A stretch of 64,000 nt of DNA from Paracyclopina nana (taxonomy: Eukaryota > Arthropoda > Copepoda > Cyclopoida > Cyclopettidae): positions 1,860,001-1,924,000 of the forward strand of contig JAGUCH010000004.1 of assembly GCA_019096065.1 (NCBI GenBank), read 5' to 3'. How positions within the stretch are numbered: the stretch's first letter is position 1; every line of letters begins with the position of its first letter. The translations under genes were made by a program, and so were the position numbers. Shown here piece after piece: positions 10,703 to 22,389 of the stretch. The notes beneath the pieces were generated by a model. That model was not told where the DNA came from. It saw only the letters and a program-made list of their open reading frames with translations, and did no database searches.

Positions 10703-11880
10703 TGCAATACGTTTTCCACGCGTTATAATTCAGTTTACCGATAATTCAGCTCTTTAATGTTACATTTTTTTCTCTGCAATTTGGGGGATATTAAATACCA
10801 GGTATTCAAATTTGGGGCACATTAAGTAATGTTATATCCCTATCATCTATCACATGGAACTATTCAAAGTCCAACGAATTTAGAAATAAGTGTTGGCACG
10901 GCCTTGATTCGGGAATACTGTAAAAAGTCCGCAATGCCAAAAGTCCTTATATATAAAATCCTCATGAAAAAAGTCCTAATATATGAAGTCCTAACGTAAA
11001 AAGTCCTGATGTAAAAAGTACACTCTACAAAGACTATTTTTGTACAGATATCAATAATTCTTTGATAAAACATTAATGCATGCATTTAATTTGTGAAACA
11101 AAGTTACCGACGCTGCTTTGATTGAATAATGTTTGACTTATCAATGAAAGAGTCTTCTGTATTTATTCGCTTTTTCTGACTTTGTTCAATTGGTAATTGG
11201 CTACTTTGTAAAACAGGGCTGAAGTCCGATGTATCTTCAGTTCCCTGTTCAAGTTCAGTGGCCTTATGGACTGGTAATGGCCTTATGGACTGGTAATGGG
11301 GATTAATAAACTAATAATTAGTAAAAAAATTTTTTTTTGGGTCAGCCTTTCCACAAATTCAAGTCTTAAGGCTTCATAGATCTTCATTAAAGATTTAATA
11401 GGATCCTTTAGAATCTCATCCCTCAAATGATTGCATCAGTACCATTTGATATTCCCTTGAGCAGAACACAATCCAAGAGTTAAACTTAGAATCACAAGAA
11501 GATATAGATAAACTTTTTAATCTACTTGTATTAAGGTTCATATTATTGTATTTATGGTCTTTTATAAAAATTGGGACTTTAGACATCCAGTCTTCACATA
11601 AAAGGACTTTTGATATCTGGTCTTTATATGAGCGGACTTTTAGTATCTGGACTTTTTGCAACCGGACTTTTTTTATCTGGACATTTCACATCGCGGACTT
11701 TTTACAGTACATCCCTTGATTCGCACCTCAGACAGCTTTATTGAAAAGTCGATGCTCTTGCCATTGAGCCATAGAAACATCATTTAGTTGCAGGTAAAAG
11801 TACATTCATTCGTGTGTTTCTAGTTGAAAATCCTCTCTCAGCTCTTCAACGGCCATACTTTATGTTCCCTAGATACTATG
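10703..11880 (-). repeat. tRNA-derived SINE-like repeat, copy C, split by an insertion
   Basis: The left part (10703-10911) matches the 3' half of copies A, B and D. The right part (11714-11880) matches the tRNA-like half. The two are separated by an 802-bp foldback element flanked by a 10-bp duplication, so the copy was whole before that insertion. Confidence 0.6.
10912..11713. mobile_element. Foldback DNA transposon nested in a tRNA-derived repeat
   Basis: The ends are inverted repeats with a perfect 17-bp core TACTGTAAAAAGTCCGC (10916-10932) and its complement (11693-11709). Both subterminal regions hold tandem variants of AAAAGTCC (left) and GGACTTTT (right), spaced roughly 15-20 bp. A 10-bp target duplication CCTTGATTCG flanks it at 10902-10911 and 11714-11723. 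The long duplication suggests a Mutator-, hAT- or FB-type transposase acting in trans; there is no ORF in the element. Confidence 0.75.
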
Positions 11881-12747
11881 ATACGGACAAGAGAATATTG
11901 AGGGAAGAAAATACGCTAATAAATGTTAATTAAGGACCACAGAACTCGTGAATTATGGCAAACCACAAACTTCGTGCGGGTTTTTTGTTTTTTAAGTGCG
12001 CCAGCAAGTTTGAAAAAAGCTGCAACTGCAACGAAAGTGCAGGCTTAATTTGGCTTGAATTGGTTTTCTTTTGTTTGGTACGATTCAGTTTTTAAAAAAA
12101 GGAGAAAAACCGAAACCAGAACGGCGTGAAAAAGTTGTCTAGTGTTTAATTGGTCCCTCATGTTCCATATGGCAGAAACGTGCGAAATATTTTAGCAGAC
12201 TAAAGAATCATTAAGCGCATTGTAACGTAGGTTTAGAATAAAAAATCTCATAGTTTACAGAAAGGCACTGGCGTCACCGCGAAAATTCTAGTCTAAAAAT
12301 TGAGATTACGTACATTCAATCCATGTTCAAACAAAAATCGAAAAATCAAATTAACTATGAGAGGTTGCGCGATTATAGCTTGCAAGAAATGCAATCAATC
12401 AGCCAAAATAAGACTATTATTTGTCAGGCGTAAAAAGAAGAAAAAGGACGCTTCAAAAGTGAATTCCGAAGGTCAAATTTAGTTTAATAGGTTAGCTTGG
12501 ATCGAGATTCTATTTCCCATTGCCTTACAGATTGATATTTCTGAAGCATAGCGAAAACATTTGACTTTGCTAAGAACTATGAGTGGTTCGGGACTACTTT
12601 CGATCTAAGGCGATTCTGGAATTTGCACCACCCTGTACTCAATTTTGTGAATAAATCAATGTACAGAGTGGTTCAAGATAGTCAACAAACCTCATCATCA
12701 TATTTGTACACGTTTCACAGTTGGGAAAAAAGTGGAAACTCGTGAAA

Positions 12748-15115
12748 ATGGCTTCGGTTAATGGAGAGCAGCACGAGGAATACGAGCAAAAAGCTGTTGA
12801 GCAATTCGGGTTTGACCTGAAAGAAGCTTACAAAATGGCCATGAAATTCTACAAGGGTAAAGATTTTTTTTTTTTTTTCACGCGAGCTTATAGTTAGAAA
12901 ACTCGTGAAATGGCTGCTCGTTTGCCTTCGTTGGCTGTGGCAACTTTCACTTTGACGAGTTTTTCATTGTAAACATCACAAAGAAAAGTTTTTGGGAAAT
13001 GTCAGCTGTCAAATCATTGAGTAACTCTTATGTCAAATGCCAAATGTCAAATCACCATTTCCATTACTCTCAATTCTTCAGAAACTGTTATCCTGTTCTA
13101 AATTGTCAAAGCTAGATGCTGCTGCTTGAAATCAATTTCAAATGAATATAACATTTAAAATTGTCCGTCATCTTTTTCACACCCTTTTCATTTTTTCTAG
13201 ACAATGAAGGCAAATCAGTGCAGCTTCAATACAATGACAAGTTGAAATTGGTTGCTCTGACGCAGCAGGCTCACAATGGGAAGCTTAATGAAGAAAAACT
13301 GCCTCCACTGGGTGCTCTGGATGTGATTGGCAAAGACAGAAGGTCAGTGTTCCTTTGGATATTCTGATAATTACTTTTGCCATCAACCCTTGAACCAAAT
13401 CATAATTTTGCCTTGTAGGAATGCTTGGGCTGCCTTGGGTGACATGTCCAAAGAAGCCGCCATGTTTGGCTTCATAACGCAAGTAGAAGATTTGATGCCA
13501 CATTTAAAGCCATATTTTCAAGCCTTGAAGCAACAGCATGAAGATCAGCGGCTAAAAGAGTAATTATCCTCGTTTCTCTAAGTGCTCTTTATTGATTATG
13601 TCTTTGTTTCTATTGCGCTCTCTTAATTATGAATATTTACGTACTCGTAGTGAAGTGGCGCAAAAGGAGGCCGCCGAGGCTGCCGAGGCCGCCAAAATTG
13701 CTGAGGCAGAAAAACAGCGTCAGGAAGAGCAGAGGAGACAAATCCAGGATGCTCTCAACAGACAGTCGTACAACGAATTTAGAGCGTACGCTGAGCAGCA
13801 GTATCCAAGCAATCCAGATCAGCAAGCAGTGCTAATTCGGCAGCTACAGGTAACATGGAGCCTCAATATAGCCCTTGTCATGCTGTTAACATATTTTGTA
13901 GGAGCAACACTACTACCAATACATGCAGCAAGTGTATCAGCAGCAAATGGAAAATCAGGCCTCCAACGCGATCAGGAACGAAGAAACCTCAGCTGCTGTC
14001 ATCCAGGACCTGGCCACGCTTAAGATCAATGACGAAACCCTCACACTCAACAGTAATGACATCCTAGATGATGGAGATGAGGAGACGAACGACAACACCG
14101 AGGCTGAAGACGAACACGATTGCACTGACGAGTGTGGATATTGTCAAGACGATGATGGTGAGCAATAACTTTCTTAGAAAAGCTTGCAATGAATTGGCTA
14201 ATTTATAGTAATATCTCCAAAGTGAACGAGCCTATCAAAAAGTCAGTTTGATATTTGCTCATTAAGAAAAAATGGCCTATTTTTCAAGAGCTAATCAATG
14301 CTCATCTAGCGGCCCCAAATAGCAATTGCTTACTTGGTGCAATTTGATATTCAAAAGGAATTCGTGATTTTCACCTTAATGCTAAATATTTGATGGCTTA
14401 TTTGGCGCAACGAAAAGATATGCATTAAATTGTTACAATTTGTAGCATACATTCTTACTGATGTTAATAATTTCCAGTCGCCCCTGCAAATATGTGGACT
14501 AAAAAAGAACTACAAAAATTCAAAGACGACATTCGTAGCGAAGGCGGAGAGGCAATTATCAAGGTATGTACTACCAAGTAGCTTATTTGCCTAGCTATTT
14601 TTACACTAATTGAGCTTTCGTTGTAAATAGGTGGGGCATGGCGAGACCGTGACAGTGCGAGTGCCCACGCACAAGGATGGATCGTCGCTATTCTGGGAGT
14701 TCGCCACTGACAGCTATGACATCGCATTTGGTCTCTTTTTCGAGTGGACCGACTCGGAGGAGAACGAGGTCTCGGTCCACATTTCCGACTCTGAAGACGA
14801 AGATCTCGAAGATGACTACCACGAGGGAGATGAGAATGGCGACCCTGAAAACGGAGGCTCTGCCTCAAACCAGGCTCTGGTGGACAAAGGACCACCGACT
14901 TCTGTGATTGTGCCAATTTATCGAAGGGATTGCCACCTCGAGGTCTACGCTGGAACACACAACTATCCTGGACGAGGCGTATACCTTCTTAAATTCGACA
15001 ACACTTACTCGCTCTGGAGGTCGAAAACGTTGTACTACAGGTAAGTGCAATTTATCAATTTTTGCACCATCATTCTGCTAAAAGTGATCATTTCAGGGTT
15101 TATTACACTCGATGA
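12748..15115 (+). CDS. ACBD3: Golgi resident protein GCP60 / acyl-CoA-binding domain-containing protein 3
   Basis: Eight exons: 12748-12856, 13201-13342, 13419-13559, 13651-13849, 13902-14157, 14478-14563, 14631-15040, 15097-15115 (453 aa; vertebrate proteins are slightly longer). An acyl-CoA-binding domain spans about 13-105, followed by a charged coiled coil of Ala/Glu/Lys/Gln repeats (about 110-165), a Gln-rich stretch, an acidic linker and a C-terminal GOLD domain (about 275-453). The GOLD domain ends with the family-typical RVYYTR tail. By family knowledge this protein binds giantin/golgin and PI4KB on the cytosolic face of the Golgi and organises Golgi membrane identity. It converges on PUS7, with 195 bp between the stop codons. 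An acidic insert splits the GOLD domain, as in other ACBD3 proteins. Confidence 0.95.
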
Positions 15116-15310
15116 TGATGATGAAGATGATAGAGAAGACGGATGAAATAGTGTATATTTAGATGTGATAAAAAGAGCTGCTGATCGCGTTCTAGCGGCT
15201 AAGTCTAGTGCATCATATAGTTCAATGATTGTTATATACTATACATATGACAAAAAAAGAAAGTCCACGTTGATCATCGTTTGCTATTCCAAAGTTGAAA
15301 ATACAATCTA

Positions 15311-17519
15311 CTAGTTAACTTCATCATTATTATCAGTTTTGGCTTTCTTGGTAGGACTCTCATCGGTAGGACCTTCAAGCTCTCTCTTTTTGTCCTCGTT
15401 GGCAGCCTTGTACTCATCAGTGAGAGCTGACTGAGCACCTTTGCCCATATCAATTTTCATGGCTTCCCTGAGAGCCATTGTGGCGTATGTGGACGAGGGC
15501 AAGGAAAACTCGACGATGAGGGCTTCGAATTTGCCCTCTTTGGCGCTGCTTTTGACTTGCTCACCTCCACGTAGAATGGCAACATCGGAAGCCAGCAAAT
15601 CTTCATTCATGTCGTTGTACTTGACAAACTGCCAAGTCAAATCTTGAGGCTTGTTGACGATGGCCCTATAATCTCCTGGAAGGGAGTACATGTCAACCTT
15701 GTGCTTCAGGGACTCGAACCCATTCACGAGCCCATCCGCTGCCAGCAAGTCCAGATACATTTGCTTCAGCTCAGCATTGTTTGGATACTTGACCTTGTAC
15801 CCAGGGATGGGCATGACAACATCCTCAATAGCATACTTGTCAATGTTCTCCTCAGTTACTTCAGTCAATTGAGCCTCGAATAGCTCTCTTTTGGACATGT
15901 CTTCGTTGCCTCCTTCTGAGTCAGTGACGACATCACCAGTTTTGACCCAGTCGCCAACTAAGACTTTGAGGCCAAACTTTGCCACTCGTTGGGACACAAC
16001 TTTGTTCCAAATGAGCGCTTGGTAGGCATGAACGTACAAGAGTTTCGAGTTCTTTTGCAAAATGTCCAACGCGCTGACATAGTCGTTGCCGTGGACTTGA
16101 GCGAGACCCTGAAGCAAAGTGGCCTCGATCGACTTTGACTGAGCAATTCTGCTGCCCAAGAGGACAACAGCATCAGCTGGGTTTCTGTACATCCACCAAT
16201 GAGTCCTCATCCGAGTCATTTGAGGCGACTCGTTACCACGTGGCTTCAAAATTAGCTCAATGGCTTTGAGCCAGTCTGACTGAATCAAAGCTAGGCCAAT
16301 ATCAGATGTCTTCACCGAAGCTTCGGTTCCAAACCTCTGCTGGCCAAAGTAGTTGATGAAGCCATTTTCTTTCCAGCTTTCCATTGCCTTCTCGATGGCA
16401 TCGTTTGGGTCTTTGATGTTCCTTAGTGCGATAGTGAAACGGTTCCCCTTAAGGTCGCCCAATTCCAATGACTCTTTTTCATATGAAAAGTTGCCGACAA
16501 AAACCTAGATTAGAGATTCTCATGAAAAAGGCATAGATGAAAATTAATCAGAAAATACTCACTTTAGCCCAAAGAGACTTGACAGCAGATTTGAGCTTTT
16601 CCGCTGTCACCCAGCTAACAGCCACTTTTTGAGTAGTAATGGCTCGTCTGTCTTTGTTGCCAGCAACTCTAAACTTGCTGTTGTGAATGTGCAGTTGCCT
16701 GCAGAGTTGGCCAAAAACAGCCATACTGTCCACCTCCTCCTTGCACATGTGGAAAATCAAATTCTTGGGCCGGTCTCTAGGCCAGGATTTTTCTGCAATC
16801 ACATTAGCTCCTGACTTTTGAGGGCAAATCAGCACAATCTTTTTGTCTCCCTCATCAATAGTTTTGGTATCCAGGTGGGGGAAATACTTTTTGATTGCCT
16901 CATGATAGGCCTTTCTCTCCTCCTTGCTCTTTGAGGTGACCTCAATTTTCACTTCAGCATTGTCCATCTTATTTTTGTCCTCATTCGAGTCACACTTCTT
17001 GGACAGTTGAGTCAACCGGGTCCACGACAATGGCGAAATCAAAGCCCTAGTCTCCTCCGGGAGCTGACCATGCGCCAAGTAATCTTTCGGTTCATCTCTG
17101 GACTTGATGGCAGGTAAATCGAGCGATGTCAACTTCACAACGGTTCCATTTTTGTCAATTTCGTGAACAACAAAATCAGAGTATCTATGCTTCAAGATGC
17201 CAGTGAAACCAGCAACATCCTTGTTGACGTACTCGGTGATCCCGAAATCCGGCTCAAGAAGGAACCGCTTGTCTTCTGCTTTCGTTTTCTCTTCATTGAG
17301 CAGAGCGAGAAAATCCTCGGGGAGCTCGTGCTTCTTTTCGCCCTCGTAGTCAGTAAAGTCCAGGTTGATATTCGAGTCCCAATTTTCCTTGACTTTTTTC
17401 TGCCAAGGGCTGTCGTTCTCGCCATTTCTGTCATCGCTCTTATGGAACTTTCCTCGTCCCCTAAAACCTTGGCCTCTACCTCGGCCCCTTCCTCTGTGAT
17501 GGTTATTTCTGTGCGACAT
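15311..17519 (-). CDS. PUS7: Pseudouridylate synthase 7 homologue (TruD family)
   Basis: Two exons: 17519-16563 and 16504-15311 (716 aa), joined in phase by a 58-bp intron. The N-terminus is low-complexity RGR-rich. Family motifs are clear: the catalytic segment NKDRRAITTQKVAV (about residues 287-300) with the conserved Asp, an RF.IALRNI segment near the exon junction, and the TruD insertion domain. The C-terminus is acidic/lysine-rich (PTKKAKTDNN). By family knowledge it converts uridine to pseudouridine in tRNA and mRNA, often within a UNUAR context. It diverges from TCF25 across 441 bp, so the two may share a bidirectional promoter. Confidence 0.95.
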
Positions 17520-17960
17520 GATTTACCTCCACACTCAATAAATTAACGTATTTGTTACTGCTTTTAAGCTGAAAGTCCATGTGGTTCACTTGTTTTGTTA
17601 TGATTTACCCGGCAGCTGACTTTTTCGCGGAAATAAGTAGCCACTTGTTTCAAAAGCCACTCACTCTCTGTAATGCATTGATGACAGTCCCGATTGCTTC
17701 TGACATCAGTCGTTAACTTTCTAGTGAAAAGTTAAAAATTAACAAAAAAGCGGCCTCATTCAAAATCAACTTAACGATTCAGAAACGACATCTTCATTGT
17801 TGCCAGAAAACATATATGTACCTTTGTGCTAAAATCGATAGTACAATTTCGGCTTTTTTGCATAGTAATAGATGCTTAAGAAGGTGAAAGCAGCTGCAGC
17901 GTGTTTGCATTTCTGCTGTTGCGCCGTTGCATTTGACGGATTTTTTTCACTCCCCAAAAA
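17520..17960. promoter_or_regulatory. Bidirectional interval between PUS7 and TCF25
   Basis: 441 bp separate two divergent start codons, so both promoters must lie here or in the 5' UTRs. No TATA box is obvious at a convincing spacing on either side. The call rests on gene orientation alone. Confidence 0.5.
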
Positions 17961-20183
17961 ATGTCGAGTCGCGCGTTACGTAAGCTCCAACAAGAAAAAG
18001 GTCCAACTGAAGAGGTACCAAGTGACGATGACCTGTCTATTGTTAGGCCGGTCAGCGGCGCCCGGGCTAGAATGCCCAATCCATTCGACCTGGTAACCAT
18101 CTCGCAAGAATGTTTCTGTTTCGAGAAGTAAATGTTTTTTACTCAAACTTTTCAGTTGAATGCAGATTCCCTTTCGGAGTCTGAAGTGAAAGAGGACGAC
18201 GGCCTCGGACCCTCGGACATTTCTATGACCTCAAACGAAAACAAGAGAAAGAAGAAGAGGAAAAACAAGAAGAAGCCCGTGAACAATCCGAGCAGCGAAG
18301 ACAACGTTGAGGATGACGTTGAGAAAAGTGTGCGCGAAGTGAATGCCATTCTTGGAGAAGCCCCAAAAGTGGACTACGTCAATGTGGAAAAGCTTCAGGT
18401 TCCACAGCAACAAAGAGGTCTACTTGCCATTGAGCCGAAGAACTTGAACTCTGAGAATGAAATGAAGCGCATTTTTGGCTCAAAGGTGGTCTTCGCTGCC
18501 GAGCAGCACCGCTCCAAAAGGGGACAAAGGCACCGAGCTCACCCTAGAACCAGTCATTGGCTGGTTGTTCCTAAGCCCAGCTGGCCTCAGCCTGGTAAAA
18601 CGGGGCTGTCAATGAAATTCCTCGAGTCTGACCAGTACGGCAATCAGATTTTCACTTTTGAACATTCGCCCACTTACCAAAATGTGCAAAAACGCTTCTT
18701 CCATGCTGTGGACTCTCTCAATCCGGAATTCATAGTTGTGAGTATTTTCTTGTAGTTGTTGCTGGGGCTTTCGAAAATCAGGTTTCTTTTCATTACAGCA
18801 ACTATTGAACGACCACCCATTCCATATCGATGCAATGCTGCAATTGAGTGACATCTGCAAAATGGGAGAAGATTCAGCTAGGGCAGCTGAACTGATCGAA
18901 CGCACACTTTACGCTTTGGAGGCTGCATTTCATCCACTGTTCAACTTGGCTGTTGGCACCTCTCGTTTGGACTACCGAAGACAAGAGAACCGAGCCTTTT
19001 TCATTGCTCTCTTCAGGACCATTCAAAATGTGGGAGCTCGTGCTTGCCACAGGACTGCTCTGGAGTTTTGCAAATTGACCTTGGGACTTGATCCCAATGC
19101 TGACCCTATGGGAATCCTGCTTTTGATCGACTTCTACGCCATCAGAGCGCAGCAGTACTCCTGGTTTCTCCAATTTGTGGAGACTTGGGACCCCAAAAGG
19201 AATCTTTGCCAGCTGCCCAACTTTGCATATTCCAAAGCCTTGGCTACCTTTTATGCTGCTAAAGATGGCAAAGCTGATGAGCTGATACAAAAGGCTCTAA
19301 TCGAGTTTCCTGGAGTTTTGCTCCCACTGTTGGACAAATGTTCAGTGGACATCGATAAACGAGTGTTGGGAAGCCAATTTTTCCTGGACGCCCAATCAAA
19401 GTAGGTTTTTTTTCTGCCAGCCATAAATTTACTACGTTTATTAATTACGCCTTTCATGAAACGCAGGCAACCAAAGGCTTTGGAGCTGCTGACATCTCTT
19501 TACGTGGGACGAGCATATCACATTTGGAAAGACGCCTCAATTTTGCCTTGGTTGGAGAAAAATGTGCATGCAGTCCTGGATTTGTTGGAAAAGAAAGATC
19601 CCATTATTGAGGAGTGCGCACAAAAAAGGCAGACTCGGTATCAGGGAACACCGAGGAATATCTACAGGCATATCATTCTCTCCGACATAAAGGATGCCAC
19701 CACATCACTTCCAAGGGTGCAGAAATTCAAATATGCTTGGAGTGGCATAATTTTGTAATTTTAACTTTTTCTAGGAATTGGCAGACCAGCCTGTCATGAG
19801 TTATGATCCTTTGCCACCCACTGACTCTATTGATACATATCAACGGTCAAAAACAGGAAGGCCAAATTTGGAGGACCCAAGTGTGTTGAGCATGTTTTTC
19901 AGATCACTCTTGCCCAACTTTAATCCAAATGATCCTAACCCACCAGCTGCTAACCCTGAGCAAGGGTAAGTCCTCCTCTACATGTTTTATTCACGAGTAA
20001 TTGACCCAATGAACAATTTGCTTTTCCAGGGCTGAGGGTGGTGGGGACTTGAGGAGTTCAGTCAACAGCTTATTGGATGCCATGCAAAACCTATTGGGTG
20101 GCCTTCACTTACCAGAACTTCCTCAGGATGCAGATGCCTCTGACAATTCAGATGATGGAGTGGATGATGCCAATTGGCAATGA
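17961..20183 (+). CDS. TCF25: Transcription factor 25 / NULP1, ribosome-quality-control factor (Rqc1 family)
   Basis: Six exons: 17961-18092, 18156-18737, 18799-19400, 19467-19716, 19775-19965, 20030-20183 (636 aa; the human protein is about 676). The start is family-typical (MSSRALRKLQQEKG). A lysine-rich stretch (KRKKKRKNKKK) follows at about residue 70, then the TCF25 domain with HPFHIDAMLQLSDICK and RENRAFFIALFR-type segments. The C-terminus is acidic (DNSDDGVDDANWQ). By family knowledge it is the metazoan counterpart of yeast Rqc1 and works with the ribosome-associated quality-control complex; it was first named as a transcription factor. All junctions are in phase. Confidence 0.95.
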
Positions 20184-20450
20184 AATTGTGAAAATCATGT
20201 GATTATTTTAAGAGATTAAATTATTGCTATGGATGCAGAGGACTTGATCTCATTTTTAAACTATTGTAATGGATTTAGAGGACTTGGTGTTGTTTTGGAC
20301 TTGATCTTATTTTTAAACTATTGTAATGGATTAAGAGGACTTGGTGCTGTTTTTGGACATGATCTTGTTTTTTAACTATTGTAATGGATATAGAGGACTT
20401 GACCTTATGTTGAAGTTATTGTAATGGATAAGGAGGGCTTGATCCATTCC
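20184..20450. repeat. Minisatellite in the 3' flank of TCF25
   Basis: Four to five imperfect tandem copies of a unit of about 60-70 bp containing TATTGTAATGGAT...AGAGGACTTG start right after the TCF25 stop codon. Units diverge mostly by short indels and point changes. They probably lie partly in the 3' UTR. Confidence 0.65.
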
Positions 20451-21125
20451 ACATTTGCTACGGGTATCTGCCAATAATGTATGCAAGGAAAAATCACCAG
20501 GGGGCGTTGCTGCTCATTGGTGGGAATCAGGTAGAGAGTATGAGTCAGACGCTAGCTTGGCCATCAAAACATTGGGATCAGGTGCAGCAGCCAAGAAAAG
20601 GGTAAGTGCGATTGCTCTCTTCATATTATTGTTGGGTCGATATTGTCAACTACATCAAAAAATTATTTCTATATATACCGAGTGTGCTCTTGGAGTTGCC
20701 AAAGTTGCCGAGACACGCAATACTAAGCTTACGTCATTAGACATCCGATTATTGTGCCATACATATTTGCACCCTATTTTACAATGTGCACCAAAAATAT
20801 TTGCAATATTAGAAGAGCTTTAAAAAGCCTATATTCGCGATAGAATTACTTACTTTCCAAATGAAAAAAATGCAAATGTAACAGTTCATAAAATAAAAAG
20901 GTATTTGCAAATTCTTGACAATACATATTTGCATATTTGCTCATCACACAAAAAATGTTGCAGGCATTTTTACTTTGGTAATATTGGAAAGAGAGTTATT
21001 TAGGTTGCACTGCCTTTTATAGAGGGCTATTATGACTGAGGTGGATTTTTCTGTGAAGAGAGCCATAAATTACGAGGCTTGCTTAGTTTCTTTGCAGAGG
21101 TGGGGAAGTCGACACAAAAGCCATC
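20451..21125. other. Intergenic interval, no supported gene
   Basis: A 122-codon open frame at 20455-20823 shows no recognisable domain and has poor coding character. The rest is AT-rich. A 12-bp stretch ATGACTGAGGTG at 21031 recurs at the real dynein start (21126), probably by chance or local duplication. Confidence 0.4.
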
Positions 21126-21440
21126 ATGACTGAGGTGAAAGAGGACCAAGAATCGAGCAAGAGGGTGATTTACACCTACCCGATGGTGAAACAGACTGAC
21201 ATGGCTGACGACATGAAAGCCGAAGTGATGGAAATGTGTGTCAACGCATGTGAAAAGCACACGACCAACAATGAAAATGCAGCCAAAATGATCAAAGAAA
21301 CGCTGGACAAAAAATTCGGCACAAGCTGGCATGTCGTGGTGGGTGAGGGATTCGGATTCGAGATCTCGTACGAGCTCAAAAATCTCATGTACATGTTTTT
21401 CGCTGGAAATGTTGCAGTGTGCGCATGGAAGTGTTCATGA
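21126..21440 (+). CDS. DNAL4: Dynein light chain 4, axonemal
   Basis: A single uninterrupted frame encodes 104 aa, the same length as the family (about 105). The LC8-type fold is recognisable from CEKHTTNNENAAKMIKETLD, the motif GTSWHVVVGEGFGFE and the terminal AVCAWKCS. By family knowledge it is a light chain of outer-arm axonemal dynein in motile cilia or flagella, so expression would be expected in sperm or ciliated sensory cells. AATAAA-like sequences follow at about 21502. The family identity is clear; the lack of an intron contrasts with its neighbours. Confidence 0.95.
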   Translation: MTEVKEDQESSKRVIYTYPMVKQTDMADDMKAEVMEMCVNACEKHTTNNENAAKMIKETLDKKFGTSWHVVVGEGFGFEISYELKNLMYMFFAGNVAVCAWKCS

Positions 21441-21651
21441 TCCAAATATTTATTTCCACCCATTATTTTGTTTGTCAAAAAATCATAATTTCAACTATTT
21501 AATTAATAAACTGATTACAGCTACAAATTCTACGTTGAATGGGATAATGCCGCAGTTTTTCTGCTTGGTACCTTCAACCTGGCACGCAAAAAATAAATGA
21601 CCCACTCCTAAATAGTAGAACTAGCCTTTTTTTCTTGGACTAACTGTCCCA

Positions 21652-22387
21652 ATGACAGGTTCAGTTAGGAAGCATGCAACGGTACAGAAAAGAGGATACC
21701 TAGAGCTGTTAGTGTTCCAAATGCACCGTTCAGCTTCTCCCATTTTACAAAAAGAACTGTTTGAAGTTGCCCAAGCTCTGCAGAGTGCAATATATGAAAA
21801 TAACAGAGCTAAAAGAATTGTGCCCCGATCAGCTTGTAATAATGGCAAGGGAAATTATGGCATCAACTCGTTCAACTTTCTTGCGTTTACACTGATGGTG
21901 TTCAATGTGGTTGCTAATGTGAACAACAACCTGAATAACAATAATTTGAACAAGAATGACAACAACATCAATGCAGTGTCTCAGAACAGCAATAATGTTG
22001 CCACAAACACCAACGTGGCCAATCAAATAGGCGTCACAGTAAGACATCTTAAAATTACACATAATGGAAAATTTGCAACAGGTTTTTTCACAACAGGTTT
22101 TGCCAATTCCTGGGAAACGTTCAATACGTATGCTGCAAGAGGATCTAAAAATTGTAAATAATTGCAAAGTAGCACACTCATATTTAGCTCACTGGCTATC
22201 ACAGACAAAAAGCATATTGGAAGAAAAAAGGGAGTGCTCTGAATACACATTTTGCAAAGCTTTTCAACAAGTCAATTTCGACCTTCATTTGGAGGAATCT
22301 GTTTCTTTGACACTTTACCATCAAGGAAAGTTGCCATTTTTGGGCAGGATCGATTGCGCGGACTTGTTTCCCCATTGCACTCATTAA
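21652..22387 (+). CDS. Predicted secreted or membrane-anchored DM4/DM12-like protein, paralogue A
   Basis: Two exons fit: 21652-22038 and 22082-22387 (230 aa as modelled). An alternative acceptor at 22096/22097 keeps the same phase. A hydrophobic segment (FNFLAFTLMVFNVVANV) is followed by an Asn-rich stretch, a probable basic cleavage site (GKRS) and a C-terminal cysteine region with ECSEYTFCKAF and DCADLFPHC. The pattern resembles the arthropod DM4/DM12 family, whose function is unknown. The order hydrophobic helix, Asn-rich run, basic site and cysteine tail is repeated in the next gene, so they look like diverged tandem duplicates. There is no clear N-terminal signal peptide, so an upstream exon may be missing. 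Confidence 0.5.
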
Positions 22388-22389
22388 AA

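Larger units (their letters stand above)
8960..12747. other. Gene-free repeat-rich interval
   Basis: No exon is supported between the start of the sulfotransferase gene and ACBD3. It contains tRNA-derived repeat copy B (9248-9675), copy C (10703-11880) and a foldback element nested in copy C (10912-11713). The remaining stretches (9.7-10.7 kb and 11.9-12.7 kb) are AT-rich with only short chance reading frames. Confidence 0.55.

Noticed and set aside
20455..20823. 122-codon ORF downstream of TCF25
   Set aside because: No recognisable domain, weak start, followed by AT-rich sequence; could be chance.
21512..21594. Possible extra exon (acceptor then about 24 codons) after DNAL4
   Set aside because: DNAL4 is already complete at WKCS, and the stretch has no recognised family.
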